From: a virus
DNA length: 64,000 nt
Direction: 5' to 3' (one strand)
Virus record (IMG/VR): IMGVR_UViG_3300045588_000033
Location: 27,511-91,510 of that record
The notes beneath the pieces are model-generated. The model searched no databases, had not been told where the DNA came from, and saw only the letters and a program-made list of their open reading frames with translations. Below, piece by piece: positions 55,543-63,541 of this stretch (its first letter is position 1; every line of letters begins with the position of its first letter). A program made the position numbers and the translations under genes.

Positions 55543-57306
55543 ACCCTGAACAGGATAATTTAAAGACATTCTTTCGATATCTCCCTTTTTCATAAAGTAT
55601 TCTCGTACTTTAGGTTTATAATAATTAAGGAAAGTATGAGAGTTTTTACTCTTTTCTAACTTATAATCATCCCAAAATCCATCTGTTTCGTATATCTCAC
55701 CATGAAGTTTCTTAAATTCCTCAAAGAAAGGAATAAAACATTTTCTACCGCTTATATTATTAAATTGAATATAACCTAATTCTAATGCTCTTTTCTTTTC
55801 TACTTTAAAATAATTAGCTAATCCAGGAAATGCTTTAAAGTAAGCTTTATAAACTTCCTCGCCTTCAGTCATAGATATATTTAGATTCTGCGCAATAGTC
55901 ATTCCTGTTCCACCATAGTTAATAGCAAAACCTGCACCCTTAGCAATCTGTCTTTTACCTTTATGATTATCTTTTATCTCATCTAGACTTAAATCTCCTA
56001 ATTCTGGAAATATCTTCGATGCTATAAAACTATGCATGTCCCCAAGACCTTTAGCATAAAACTCAAGTAAATCCTTATCTAAGGACTTGTTGGCTAATAC
56101 TATTTGTTCTTGACCTGCATAATCACTTACTACTAACATATTACCTTTCTCTGCTTGAAAGCAGCCTCTAGTTCTATTATCACTTGGTATATTCTGCATA
56201 TTAGGCATTTGAGCTATTCCTTTCTTAGGCATGCCCTTTTGACCACTAGATAGTCTGCCAGTGTTCATAATTTGATTATAATTAGTATGCACTCTTCCAG
56301 TTGCACTATTAATATAATTAAACCAGTTTTCACCATAAGTACTAACTTCTTTCTGCGATTCAGTATACTCTATATATGTAGAAATAATAGGATGCTTTTT
56401 CTTTTGCGGGCCTAAAACTTTCTTGTCTATAGAATCTTTCATCAAGCCTGTTTCTTTGTCCTTAGTCAACGTGTCTACACCCAAAGATTGCATAAATGGA
56501 ATAACTTGCTTAGACGATGCCCAATTAAGTTTACATTTAATACCAGAATCAAATAGAGATAATTGATTATCAATAAATTTAGGATAAGTAGCAGAATTAT
56601 CTAGGATAAAATTATCCAAAGTTTCTTGTACCGCTAATAAATCTTTTAAATCATCATCGCATTTACTTCTCCAATCTGTAGGATTCATATACATACCACA
56701 AAACTCGATATATGCCAAGCATACTACGAATTCATTATCTAAAGAAGCAGTTCTTGTTAGGAAATTATTCTCAAGAGCTACTTCTTGCTTTCTTTTAACT
56801 TGATGTAAATACTTAACATCATCGGCAGCATATTTAATAACTCTTGTAGATAAACCTTCTCTATGAATATTACCTCGTATAGTCTTATCTAATTCTATTT
56901 TACAATATCTATATACTACTGCATCTAGAGATCTTCTTACTGTGTCTAAACCTGTTGTTAGAATTCTTTCTACTAAGAAAGTATCGAATATCTTAGTAGA
57001 TACAATGCCATAATACAGCAAGAATCTAAGGTCAAACTTAGCATTATGCATTATTAAAACTTTACGCTCTAGTAAGTCTTTATACAGCACTGGGCTAACA
57101 GTTAAACAATCTACTACATATTGACGTTGTTCGTCGCCTAATTGCATACTTAGTAAATCTTTTGTGAATGGATCCATTCCTCTAGTTTCTGTATCAAAGC
57201 CTATTACATCTAGTGTCTCTAGATACTCCAAAGATTCTTCAACAGTAGCCATAGAATAACCAGCAGCCGTAAATAACGACTGCTGATTAGTTACTAAATA
57301 AATCAT
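55543..57306 (-). CDS. DNA polymerase A, exon 1 (3'-5' exonuclease and most of the polymerase)
   Basis: 588 codons; joined with exon 2 the enzyme has 669 residues. The 3'-5' exonuclease is intact: VIGFDTETRGMDPF (Exo I), IMHNAKFDLRFL (Exo II), YAADDVKYLHQ (Exo III). Polymerase motif A is VVSDYAGQEQIVLA (Asp395), motif B KRQIAKGAGFAINYGG around residue 450, and motif C is in exon 2. There is no 5' nuclease domain, as usual for phage replicases. Without splicing the frame ends four codons into the intron (ELLP-stop). Acts with the DnaB-like helicase and primase. Confidence 0.9.
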
Positions 57307-57315
57307 TAAAGAATA

Positions 57316-57504
57316 TTAAATTTTGCCCTGTAAAGTAATATATGCCTTTGCAAAACGCAAACGACCATATACACAAAGACTGCCATTCTTTTGAACAGCT
57401 ACTTGATAAGTTTGTTTAGCCCAGAATTTCCAAGCAGGATTTTTAGTACTTACCAACACGATAAATTTACCGTTTTCTTCTACAATTTTAAATAATTTGT
57501 TCAT
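57316..57504 (-). CDS. small hypothetical protein upstream of the polymerase
   Basis: 62 residues with a beta-rich pattern (GKFIVLVSTKNPAWKFWAKQ), basic. Ends 9 bases before the polymerase start. No family is recognised; a tight operon position makes it likely real. Confidence 0.5.
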   Translation of the reverse strand: MNKLFKIVEENGKFIVLVSTKNPAWKFWAKQTYQVAVQKNGSLCVYGRLRFAKAYITLQGKI

Positions 57505-57519
57505 GTTTTTGATTTTTGT

Positions 57520-57720
57520 TTATTGATTATTTACTACACTTTTTGTGCTTATAATTAATCCCTCGTGGATTATTTTATTTAATACTTGAGTTTGTGAATC
57601 TATAATAGTAGATTCTATACCTCCGCTTTTAGACATCATAGCTAGTGCTGCTCTGTCTAAATCATCTTCAGGTGTTAAAACAATCTGAAGAGTTCCATTT
57701 TTTATTATTTCTGCTTTCAT
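57520..57720 (-). CDS. small hypothetical protein
   Basis: 66 residues, with an N-terminal beta hairpin (EIIKNGTLQIVLTPEDD) and a helical segment, like a small ribbon-helix protein, though no motif is certain. Lies in the early run of small genes. Confidence 0.45.
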   Translation of the reverse strand: MKAEIIKNGTLQIVLTPEDDLDRAALAMMSKSGGIESTIIDSQTQVLNKIIHEGLIISTKSVVNNQ

Positions 57721-57729
57721 AATTTTTAA

Positions 57730-57834
57730 TTAAAATTCATTTTTATCTAAATCGTCATAGATGCTTTTTGCAAAGCCAATTAAAATAACTCCACAAATTA
57801 AAATGCAGAGTATGCTGATTACTATTAATGCCAT
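57730..57834 (-). CDS. 34-residue membrane peptide
   Basis: An ATG at 57834 opens 34 codons: one hydrophobic helix (ALIVISILCILICGVILIGF) followed by a charged tail (AKSIYDDLDKNEF). It fills the otherwise empty gap between two small genes. Single-helix phage peptides of this kind often act on host membrane functions, but nothing specific can be said. Confidence 0.45.
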   Translation of the reverse strand: MALIVISILCILICGVILIGFAKSIYDDLDKNEF

Positions 57835-57836
57835 GT

Positions 57837-58052
57837 TTAACTATTTAAAGATTTTAAATCATGTTCCTTCATAGAACACACTAACTCTACTTCTGTATCA
57901 GCGGGTAAATGAAATATCTCTCCTTTATCATCTTCACACACAGAATACATTCCGTCTGTATAAAAAAAGTTAAATTCACCTACAGGTTTATCATTCATTT
58001 CTAAACCTTCAATTTTTACTCTAGAATATCTAGGTATATCGTATAATTTCAT
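57837..58052 (-). CDS. small hypothetical protein
   Basis: 71 residues, beta-rich with a SH3-like pattern (YSRVKIEGLEM, GEFNFFYTDGMYSV, FHLPADTEVELV), acidic. No known family; ends 2 bases before the start of the membrane peptide. Confidence 0.5.
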   Translation of the reverse strand: MKLYDIPRYSRVKIEGLEMNDKPVGEFNFFYTDGMYSVCEDDKGEIFHLPADTEVELVCSMKEHDLKSLNS

Positions 58053-58077
58053 ACTTTATTTTTAATAAATTAATAAC

Positions 58078-58443
58078 TTATTCGAAGTAATACTTAACAC
58101 AAAAAAGATCGTAAACTACTACAAATATATTGTCTTCATCTTCATTATACTTTATGATTATAGCACACTCTTCCCCTTCATCATCAGTTGCACTCCATAT
58201 ACCTTCTTTACTATCACTACTTTCTAGTTTAATTATTTCATATACAGAATTATTTTTATCTGTAGAGAAAATATAACCATTTTGAATAGTAAAGGTAATA
58301 TCAGCTTTTACAGCTGTTTCCCAATTGTATTTAGCTGTGCCTTCATTCCAGTAACCTATTTGTGCTGCATAAGTGTTTATAACACTTTGAGAAAAACTGT
58401 TTACAGTAAACAATAAAACCACTATTAATAATAACTTCTTCAT
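58078..58443 (-). CDS. exported hypothetical protein with signal peptide
   Basis: 121 residues. The first 19 residues (MKKLLLIVVLLFTVNSFSQ) form a Sec signal peptide with the NSFSQ end typical of flavobacterial proteins. The mature part is a small beta-rich domain. It is the only clearly secreted protein of the early block, so a periplasmic or surface role such as superinfection exclusion is possible. It overlaps its upstream neighbour's stop by 4 bases. Confidence 0.6.
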   Translation of the reverse strand: MKKLLLIVVLLFTVNSFSQSVINTYAAQIGYWNEGTAKYNWETAVKADITFTIQNGYIFSTDKNNSVYEIIKLESSDSKEGIWSATDDEGEECAIIIKYNEDEDNIFVVVYDLFCVKYYFE

Positions 58444-58655
58444 AATTTTTCTTCTATTTCTGTTTGTACTTCTAGCCAGTAAGTCCTAGCATTATAATCT
58501 TCTGGATCTAGTACTTCCAATACATATTTAACTACAACCAGTGCACATAACTTAGCTGTTGGATATTCAATCCATGTATAATCGTTCATCTTATCACTTT
58601 GCAAGCCATAAAACTCATCCACTAATGCGACAGCTTGTTCTTTTATACTCATCAT
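58440..58655 (-). CDS. small protein paralogous to the upstream gene
   Basis: 71 residues from the ATG overlapping the previous TGA (ATGATG; the second Met is equally possible). The core TAKLCALVVVKYVLEVL and final YWLEVQTEIEEKL match TAKQCALIAIDEILGYM and FWLEVRSELKKL of the adjacent gene, so the two are tandem paralogs. Small helical family common in Bacteroidota phages; function unknown. Confidence 0.55.
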   Translation of the reverse strand: MMSIKEQAVALVDEFYGLQSDKMNDYTWIEYPTAKLCALVVVKYVLEVLDPEDYNARTYWLEVQTEIEEKL

Positions 58656-58834
58656 AACTTTTTTAGTTCTGATCTTACTTCCAACCAAAACTCAGTACCT
58701 CTATCCGCACCCATGTAGCCTAATATTTCATCTATTGCAATTAGTGCGCATTGTTTAGCTGTATCAGGGTCAATATCCCATCTTACATTTGTGTACTTTT
58801 CTACTAACTCAAATGCTTTTGAATATGCTGTCAT
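58652..58834 (-). CDS. small helical protein, tandem paralog
   Basis: 60 residues (YSKAFELVEKYTN, TAKQCALIAIDEIL, FWLEVRSELKKL). It resembles the following gene over its last 40 residues. Coupled to both neighbours by 4-base overlaps. No function known. Confidence 0.55.
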   Translation of the reverse strand: MTAYSKAFELVEKYTNVRWDIDPDTAKQCALIAIDEILGYMGADRGTEFWLEVRSELKKL

Positions 58835-59307
58835 AACTTATGTTCTTTTAAATAAAGTTCAATAACTCTTATGGTCTTAGCTAAATCCTCATGGAAATAT
58901 CCTTTCTTCCTGCATCTTACGAGCCTTTTAATGCAATCAAATTCCCATGAATTAAGATCATGTTGTTCTGCAAATAGATAAAGACTACCGTTAGAATTAT
59001 CGTAATGATTATCTTTTTTAGCAACATTTTGAGCCTCTTCTTTAAGTCTATATCCATCTTTCAACATCATATAATTTTTAGCTCTTTCTTTTTGCCCTGC
59101 CTTTATTTTAGATATAGTAGCGTCATCTGCAAAATCTTTCTTTGGTACAGCAAGCTCATTACCGTAACCATCAAATACTAAATAATCCCCATCAAATTCT
59201 CTAATAAGATTATAGTATGTTCCATAGTTTAATGAGCCAAAGGCTTTGCCCACATACAATACTTTATCTGTTAAGTATAGTTTTTCTATTTGTTTTCCTG
59301 TTTCCAT
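58831..59307 (-). CDS. hypothetical protein, C-terminal DUF3310-like segment
   Basis: 158 residues. The N-terminal part is beta-rich (YLTDKVLYVGKAFGS, YYNLIREFDGDYLVF). The last 45 residues (FDCIKRLVRCRKKGYFHEDL, then TIRVIELYLKEHKL) resemble the G-N-A-I-K-Y-x-x-R-x-x-K-K...D-L-x-K-A pattern of DUF3310, a helical domain found in many phage proteins of nucleotide or regulatory context. The match is partial, so function stays open. Confidence 0.5.
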   Translation of the reverse strand: METGKQIEKLYLTDKVLYVGKAFGSLNYGTYYNLIREFDGDYLVFDGYGNELAVPKKDFADDATISKIKAGQKERAKNYMMLKDGYRLKEEAQNVAKKDNHYDNSNGSLYLFAEQHDLNSWEFDCIKRLVRCRKKGYFHEDLAKTIRVIELYLKEHKL

Positions 59308-59312
59308 TTTAT

Positions 59313-60347
59313 TTATTTTTTTCTTGTAACTGTTAATACTCCATCATCCAATGTCCAATCATAATCAGTATTTAAAAAGAATGAACTTTTATACTTATCT
59401 GTAGAAGGTAATCCAATAAAAGAGTCATATCCTGATTTATTACTTTCTCCAAATACAGAAATTCCATCAACTTTAAAATTAATATCATCTGACTTAAAAT
59501 TTAATTCTTCAGCCTGTTTACCAAATATATTTGCAAGTACTGCTGTCTGACTAAGACTAGCTGCTTTAAACATTTCACTTACTTCTGTTTGAGTAAACTC
59601 AATAGTATTTCCAAATGGATTTCTTCTTGAATATTTAAGAATTGTTTCTTTCCATTCACTACATGCTACATCATAAATCTTTTGTAATTGTTCTCTTGTA
59701 ATTGTGTAATTTTTCATTGTTTCTTTTGTTTTAGTTTCTGTTCCATTTACTATTTCATCCCATTCTTCTAGTGATAAGATTGTGTCAAAAGCATCTTCAG
59801 AAGAATAATTATTTAATTCTTCATATATACTAATACCATAATATGGCCAATCTAAAGACTTACCAACAACACTCGCATTAAATTTTTTATTCAACCATTT
59901 AATATACTTGTCCCATAACTCTTGATTAGTATTTGTACAAGCAAAGGACTTTGGTAGTTTTTTTACTAATATTAGATCACATTCATATACACCCCGATCA
60001 TCTTTAGGGAAATATATATGCTCACACTTACCTTTCTGAATGAAATCCACTATAAATTTTTTACCTGGTTTATATCCAAGGGCATGTGATTTGATTGCTG
60101 CTCCATTTTCAACACATTGTACTCTATCTCCTATTTTAAATTTTTTCATAACTTCTTTAACTAAGTGTTTCTCAATTTGATCTACTGGATAGTTCCAAGA
60201 AGCAGTAGCAAATTCAATTCTAACTCTTTTTAATACTGCACTTACACTAATAATTTCTCCTATTTCACCAATATGTTTATCCATTGATTCATTATAGTCA
60301 CCTTCAAACTTAAAACCTCTTACTTTTTTTCCTACTAAATCTTCCAT
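59313..60347 (-). CDS. multimodular hypothetical protein with SH3/KOW-like repeats
   Basis: 344 residues from the ATG overlapping the upstream stop (TAATG); a longer frame upstream lies within the previous gene. Two SH3-like beta-barrel segments (LVGKKVRGFKFEGDYN and FKIGDRVQCVENGAAI) are followed by a helical Trp-rich module (LWDKYIKWLNKKFN), then a TREQLQKIYDVACSEW module and a C-terminal beta part (SSFFLNTDYDWTLDDG). These modules recur in different combinations in Bacteroidota phages, so the gene looks like a mosaic. No enzymatic motif. Confidence 0.5.
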   Translation of the reverse strand: MEDLVGKKVRGFKFEGDYNESMDKHIGEIGEIISVSAVLKRVRIEFATASWNYPVDQIEKHLVKEVMKKFKIGDRVQCVENGAAIKSHALGYKPGKKFIVDFIQKGKCEHIYFPKDDRGVYECDLILVKKLPKSFACTNTNQELWDKYIKWLNKKFNASVVGKSLDWPYYGISIYEELNNYSSEDAFDTILSLEEWDEIVNGTETKTKETMKNYTITREQLQKIYDVACSEWKETILKYSRRNPFGNTIEFTQTEVSEMFKAASLSQTAVLANIFGKQAEELNFKSDDINFKVDGISVFGESNKSGYDSFIGLPSTDKYKSSFFLNTDYDWTLDDGVLTVTRKK

Positions 60348-60775
60348 TACTTTTCTTTTACAATTTCTATTAATTTCTTTAAACAAGCAAGTTCTGCTTC
60401 TTCGTAAGTATTATGTTTATCAAAATATTTAGGAATATGATAAGGAACTATTTTATTCTGTCTTGAATCATGTCTATTTTCCTCTAAAATTACATTACTT
60501 CCAAAAAATTCAAAACCTTTATTTATTACATGATGTAAATTATAATTATCCCTAAACCATCTAAAGCATTGTGTGAATGTTGGTGCAGTAAAACAATCGT
60601 TATTAAAAACTTTAACAATGTTTGAATTGTTACAAGGTTTAGATGTCCATTTTTTGTAAGTTTCTGGAGCTATCTGTAAGTCTTTTGTTTCGGCAAACCA
60701 AGCAATACAAGGTTCATCAAATCCAAGTTCTTTAAGCTCTAATGCTTCTGTGTAATCTACAAATTCTTTTTCCAT
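60347..60775 (-). CDS. conserved hypothetical phage protein (LKELGFDEPC type)
   Basis: 142 residues. It opens EFVDYTEALELKELGFDEPCIAWF and continues with PTFTQCFRWFRDNYNLHHVI, ending in a YEEAELACLKKLIEIVKE helix. I recall this layout from many Bacteroidota phage and prophage genomes, without known function. Coupled to both neighbours by TAATG overlaps. Confidence 0.6.
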   Translation of the reverse strand: MEKEFVDYTEALELKELGFDEPCIAWFAETKDLQIAPETYKKWTSKPCNNSNIVKVFNNDCFTAPTFTQCFRWFRDNYNLHHVINKGFEFFGSNVILEENRHDSRQNKIVPYHIPKYFDKHNTYEEAELACLKKLIEIVKEK

Positions 60776-61044
60776 TACTTTTGTTTTAATTGTTCTCCTG
60801 TTAGTATAAAATACAGATTCTGTAACTGGTGTACATATCTAAATAATTCTATGTCAGGTGCTATACCTATATCATCTTCATGTCCCATAATACCAATTGA
60901 GAAGTCATCGCAATATGCCAATAAGAAGTCTTTATGCTTTAACTTATAGTCTACCCCAAAACAATCTTCTGAGTTGTATACTATTTTCTCAAATCCAAAA
61001 CTCAAGAGTAACTCTTCAGTTAAGGGAATATTTTCTTGTTCCAT
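60775..61044 (-). CDS. conserved hypothetical phage protein
   Basis: 89 residues: N-terminal LTEELLLSFGFEKIVYN, C-terminal FRYVHQLQNLYFILTGEQL. The latter motif is frequent in small proteins of Flavobacterium phages. Start preceded by the recurrent junction (CAGAATAAG-ATG). No function known. Confidence 0.55.
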   Translation of the reverse strand: MEQENIPLTEELLLSFGFEKIVYNSEDCFGVDYKLKHKDFLLAYCDDFSIGIMGHEDDIGIAPDIELFRYVHQLQNLYFILTGEQLKQK

Positions 61045-61045
61045 C

Positions 61046-61246
61046 TTATTCTGATTTAATTTTTTCGTTGTAATATTGTTCTGCTTTATTTTCTTTGCTT
61101 TTATCCCATTGGTCGGTCACAAATCCTTTATTAAAAGCATCAATTATCTGTTGCTTCTCCATTGCTTTGGCATGTTCATATTCCGATATTGTAATATTTC
61201 CCTTGTGTTCGTACATTTTATTGTACAACCATTCTATTGCTGTCAT
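61046..61246 (-). CDS. AVEWL-family small protein (copy 1)
   Basis: 66 residues; the start is the Met of MTAIEWLYNKMYEH, because this aligns with the starts of the paralogs (MEQTAVEWL). Continues YEHAKAMEKQQIIDAFNKG and ends AEQYYNEKIKSE. Same domain as copies at 61788, 62011, 62859 and the C-terminus at 63079. All-helical, acidic; function unknown. Confidence 0.55.
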   Translation of the reverse strand: MTAIEWLYNKMYEHKGNITISEYEHAKAMEKQQIIDAFNKGFVTDQWDKSKENKAEQYYNEKIKSE

Positions 61247-61253
61247 GTTGTCT

Positions 61254-61433
61254 TTATTCAGATTCATTTGTACAAGCTAAAACAGCCATGCCTAACACGA
61301 TACCTATAAAAGATGATATAAGCTTACTTGCAACAGTTTGGTGATCAAATCCCCCCATTATGTACATAGAACATATATGTACTGCTAAAAATGTAACTAA
61401 GAAAGCTACTATATTTTTTGTTAATCTATTCAT
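61254..61433 (-). CDS. small membrane protein (two TM segments)
   Basis: 59 residues starting at the ATG after the recurrent junction. TM helices at about residues 8-27 (VAFLVTFLAVHICSMYI) and 36-54 (ASKLISSFIGIVLGMAVLAC). Ends TNESE, again the junction-type C-terminus. Function unknown. Confidence 0.5.
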   Translation of the reverse strand: MNRLTKNIVAFLVTFLAVHICSMYIMGGFDHQTVASKLISSFIGIVLGMAVLACTNESE

Positions 61434-61434
61434 C

Positions 61435-61572
61435 TTATTCTGATTTAGGTGGAAAATATGTTCCACATTCATTACATAAAAACTCTTCTACTGGTTTTTC
61501 TTTTTTACTCCAATCTAAATTAGCATGAATGTTTTCACACTCACCACAATTAGGACAACATTTTGCTTCCAT
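61435..61572 (-). CDS. 45-residue zinc-ribbon protein
   Basis: ATG at 61572, stop at 61435. Two knuckles, CCPNCGECEN and LCNECGTYF, give a four-cysteine (C-x2-C ... C-x2-C) zinc ribbon. It ends PPKSE at the recurrent junction. Small zinc ribbons of this type may bind nucleic acid or RNA polymerase. It fits exactly between its neighbours, one base from each. Confidence 0.6.
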   Translation of the reverse strand: MEAKCCPNCGECENIHANLDWSKKEKPVEEFLCNECGTYFPPKSE

Positions 61573-61573
61573 T

Positions 61574-61786
61574 TTATTCTGTTTTAAAAGTTTGTTGTTT
61601 ATCTGCTAAATATTTTTCATGACATCCTTCAATTAGAATGCATACACCTATGCCGATTCCAAAAATACAAGCATATACAATTCCTTGTTTACCTTCATCT
61701 TTATCTAATCTAAAAGATAATATAAGTCCTATACATAATCCTAACATTATTTCACTTACCAAAAATAAAAATTCATAATTTTTCAT
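61574..61786 (-). CDS. small membrane protein
   Basis: 70 residues from the ATG after the recurrent junction. TM segments at about residues 6-24 (LFLVSEIMLGLCIGLILSF) and 36-52 (GIVYACIFGIGIGVCILIE); ends QQTFKTE. Function unknown. Confidence 0.5.
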   Translation of the reverse strand: MKNYEFLFLVSEIMLGLCIGLILSFRLDKDEGKQGIVYACIFGIGIGVCILIEGCHEKYLADKQQTFKTE

Positions 61787-61787
61787 C

Positions 61788-62009
61788 TTATTCTGATTTA
61801 AAGGTTTCTTCCCAATGTGATTCAAATGTTTGCCAATTATCTTCAGCAATACCCTTACCCTCAAACCTACCTGCTTGATGTGCAGTGTTCCATGTTGTAA
61901 CTATCTGCTCCTTTTCCATTTCTTTGACTTGTTTAAATACTTCTGATAAACTAAATTCTTTATCATCGTAAATAATTTCTTCTAACCACTCTACTGCTGT
62001 TTGTTTCAT
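61788..62009 (-). CDS. AVEWL-family small protein (copy 2)
   Basis: 73 residues: MKQTAVEWLEEIIYDD, then EVFKQVKEMEKEQIVTTW and a Trp-containing end with TFKSE. Clear paralog of the neighbouring copies; the N-terminal seven residues and the KEMEKEQI helix are the conserved parts. Function unknown. Confidence 0.6.
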   Translation of the reverse strand: MKQTAVEWLEEIIYDDKEFSLSEVFKQVKEMEKEQIVTTWNTAHQAGRFEGKGIAEDNWQTFESHWEETFKSE

Positions 62010-62010
62010 G

Positions 62011-62226
62011 TTACTCTGTTTTAAATGTTTCGTTATAATATTGTTCTGCTAATTTTTTATTGGTATCACTAAAAGATTGTGAATCGAATTCAGACTGCCC
62101 ATTTATATGCGAAATAATTATTTGTTGCTCAAACATTTGTTTAGATTTTTCAATAGCGTGCAAATCTTTAAGCCCAATGCTTTCTTTTAATTCATTTACT
62201 AACCATTCCACTGCTGTTTGTTCCAT
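62011..62226 (-). CDS. AVEWL-family small protein (copy 3)
   Basis: 71 residues: MEQTAVEWLVNELKE, then FEQQIIISHINGQ and AEQYYNETFKTE. Upstream, the junction sequence is present although here it is not part of a coding region. Function unknown. Confidence 0.6.
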   Translation of the reverse strand: MEQTAVEWLVNELKESIGLKDLHAIEKSKQMFEQQIIISHINGQSEFDSQSFSDTNKKLAEQYYNETFKTE

Positions 62227-62227
62227 G

Positions 62228-62247
62228 TTATTTTGTTTTAAAGGTTA
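62228..62247. repeat. direct repeat, right end in transcription sense (20 bp)
   Basis: TAACCTTTAAAACAAAATAA on the minus strand, identical to 62633-62652. The two copies lie 405 bases apart and bracket the NUMOD-like ORF, whose stop codon is inside this copy. Confidence 0.8.
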
Positions 62248-62631
62248 GTTAGCATATTTCCATTCAAATCCACCTGCTGTACCTTTTTCTTGTTTTAAAA
62301 TAGTAGACATGTTATTTTTTGTAACTCCATTTTTTTCACAAGCGGTTATAATATTTTCATAACTACATATATAAGAGCCATTATAATATTTAGAGACAGG
62401 TTTACAAAATGATTTACTTGGAATCACAGTTACATCACCAATTCTATTAACAATTCTAGCTCCATCAGAATATCTCCTAAATTGTTTATTTATTGATGTT
62501 AAAGTATGTCCAATAATTGTACTGTTGATAGAACCTCTTGGTGCTTTTAATTGTATTTCTAATTCTCTAACTGTATTTACATCAAATACTTCTAATAAGT
62601 GACCTTCAAGGTCATACATTGCTATTTTCAT
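62245..62631 (-). CDS. NUMOD-like DNA-binding protein without nuclease domain
   Basis: 128 residues with two NUMOD-type segments: MKIAMYDLEGHLLEVFD with HTLTSINKQFRRY, and VSKYYNGSYICSYENIITACE with MSTILKQEKGTAGGFEWKY. These are the DNA-binding repeats of HNH and GIY-YIG homing endonucleases; the nuclease domain is absent. It is either a remnant of a free-standing endonuclease or a stand-alone DNA binder. It is exactly flanked by two perfect 20-bp direct repeats. Confidence 0.65.
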   Translation of the reverse strand: MKIAMYDLEGHLLEVFDVNTVRELEIQLKAPRGSINSTIIGHTLTSINKQFRRYSDGARIVNRIGDVTVIPSKSFCKPVSKYYNGSYICSYENIITACEKNGVTKNNMSTILKQEKGTAGGFEWKYAN

Positions 62632-62632
62632 T

Positions 62633-62652
62633 TTATTTTGTTTTAAAGGTTA
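62633..62652. repeat. direct repeat, left end in transcription sense (20 bp)
   Basis: Identical to 62228-62247. Here it encodes the C-terminus (LTFKTK-stop) of the coiled-coil gene and the junction before the NUMOD-like start. Confidence 0.8.
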
Positions 62653-62857
62653 ATTCTTCTGTTAAAATAGCGTTCATTTCTTTTTGTGATTCAAGTTCGG
62701 CTTCAAGTTGAATGATTCTATCAATATTAAATTCTTTGATTCTTTTTTCATACACTTGAATTTGTGCTTGTTTAGATACTATTATTCGTTTTAAAGCAAA
62801 AAATTGAATTTTCAAGCCTTCATAAGTTGCGTGGGGTTTTGCATTTTCTAATTCCAT
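62633..62857 (-). CDS. small coiled-coil protein
   Basis: 74 residues; residues about 20-70 form an uninterrupted heptad-like helix (IIVSKQAQIQVYEKRIKEF, then IQLEAELESQKEMNAIL). Ends TFKTK at the recurrent junction. Function unknown. Confidence 0.5.
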   Translation of the reverse strand: MELENAKPHATYEGLKIQFFALKRIIVSKQAQIQVYEKRIKEFNIDRIIQLEAELESQKEMNAILTEELTFKTK

Positions 62858-62858
62858 A

Positions 62859-63077
62859 TTATTTTGATTTAAAATCCTTATTCATGTGTTTAATCAAATA
62901 AAATTCACAATTCCAATCCTTATGTTTGTTCCCATGCCACCCTGCTCTAAAATCATTTTTTCTTTGCTCATCTTCCATTTCTTTGGCTTGTTTAAACAAC
63001 TCTTTAAACTTTTGATTAGTTATTAATTGACCACCTTTGATTTCACCCGCAAACCATTCTACTGCTGTTTGTTCCAT
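62859..63077 (-). CDS. AVEWL-family small protein (copy 4)
   Basis: 72 residues, counted from the ATG one base after the previous stop; the longer frame upstream is not used by the paralogs. MEQTAVEWFAGEIKGG, then FKQAKEMEDEQRKNDFRAGW, ending DFKSK. Function unknown. Confidence 0.55.
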   Translation of the reverse strand: MEQTAVEWFAGEIKGGQLITNQKFKELFKQAKEMEDEQRKNDFRAGWHGNKHKDWNCEFYLIKHMNKDFKSK

Positions 63078-63078
63078 C

Positions 63079-63540
63079 TTATTTTTTATTAAATTTTTCG
63101 TTGTAGTATTGTTCTGATGTATTATATTCACCATCCATACCATCAAGATATGCTGTACGTATTATTTCCTTCTCCATTTCTTTGGCTTGTTCATATACTT
63201 TACTTATTTTATCCCATTCGCTTGGGTACAATTCAAGAATGTTATCTAATTCTTCATATAATAATTCTACTGCTGTTTGTTCCAATCCTTTCGTTTCAAT
63301 TTCTTTGCCGTTAAAACCATTATACCACCCACGCATATATTCCGAGTGATTTTGTAGTTTTTCTAATTCTAAAAGATTAATTAATTCTTGCTTAAAACTA
63401 ACCAATCCAATCTTCATTCCATGATGCCTACTCGTTGAAGTTTCATCCCTAACTTTTGATGCTTCAATTCTACACGCTTGAGCAATTTCTATTTGCTCAT
63501 CTATTTTTTCAATTGCTTTTTGTATTACTGTCTTTTCCAT
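63079..63540 (-). CDS. coiled-coil protein fused to an AVEWL-family domain (copy 5)
   Basis: 153 residues. The N-terminal half is helical (IQKAIEKIDEQIEIAQACRI) with a YMRGWYNGF segment. From about residue 86 the sequence is the small-paralog domain: LEQTAVELLYEELDN, YEQAKEMEKEIIRTAYLDG, SEQYYNEKF. This is the only copy fused to an extra N-terminal domain. Function unknown. Confidence 0.6.
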   Translation of the reverse strand: MEKTVIQKAIEKIDEQIEIAQACRIEASKVRDETSTSRHHGMKIGLVSFKQELINLLELEKLQNHSEYMRGWYNGFNGKEIETKGLEQTAVELLYEELDNILELYPSEWDKISKVYEQAKEMEKEIIRTAYLDGMDGEYNTSEQYYNEKFNKK

Positions 63541-63541
63541 C

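Noticed and set aside
54341-57306. Frameshifted or broken DNA polymerase pseudogene
   Set aside because: The interruption has exact group I intron ends and splicing restores the frame and motif order, so the gene is intact as a spliced gene.
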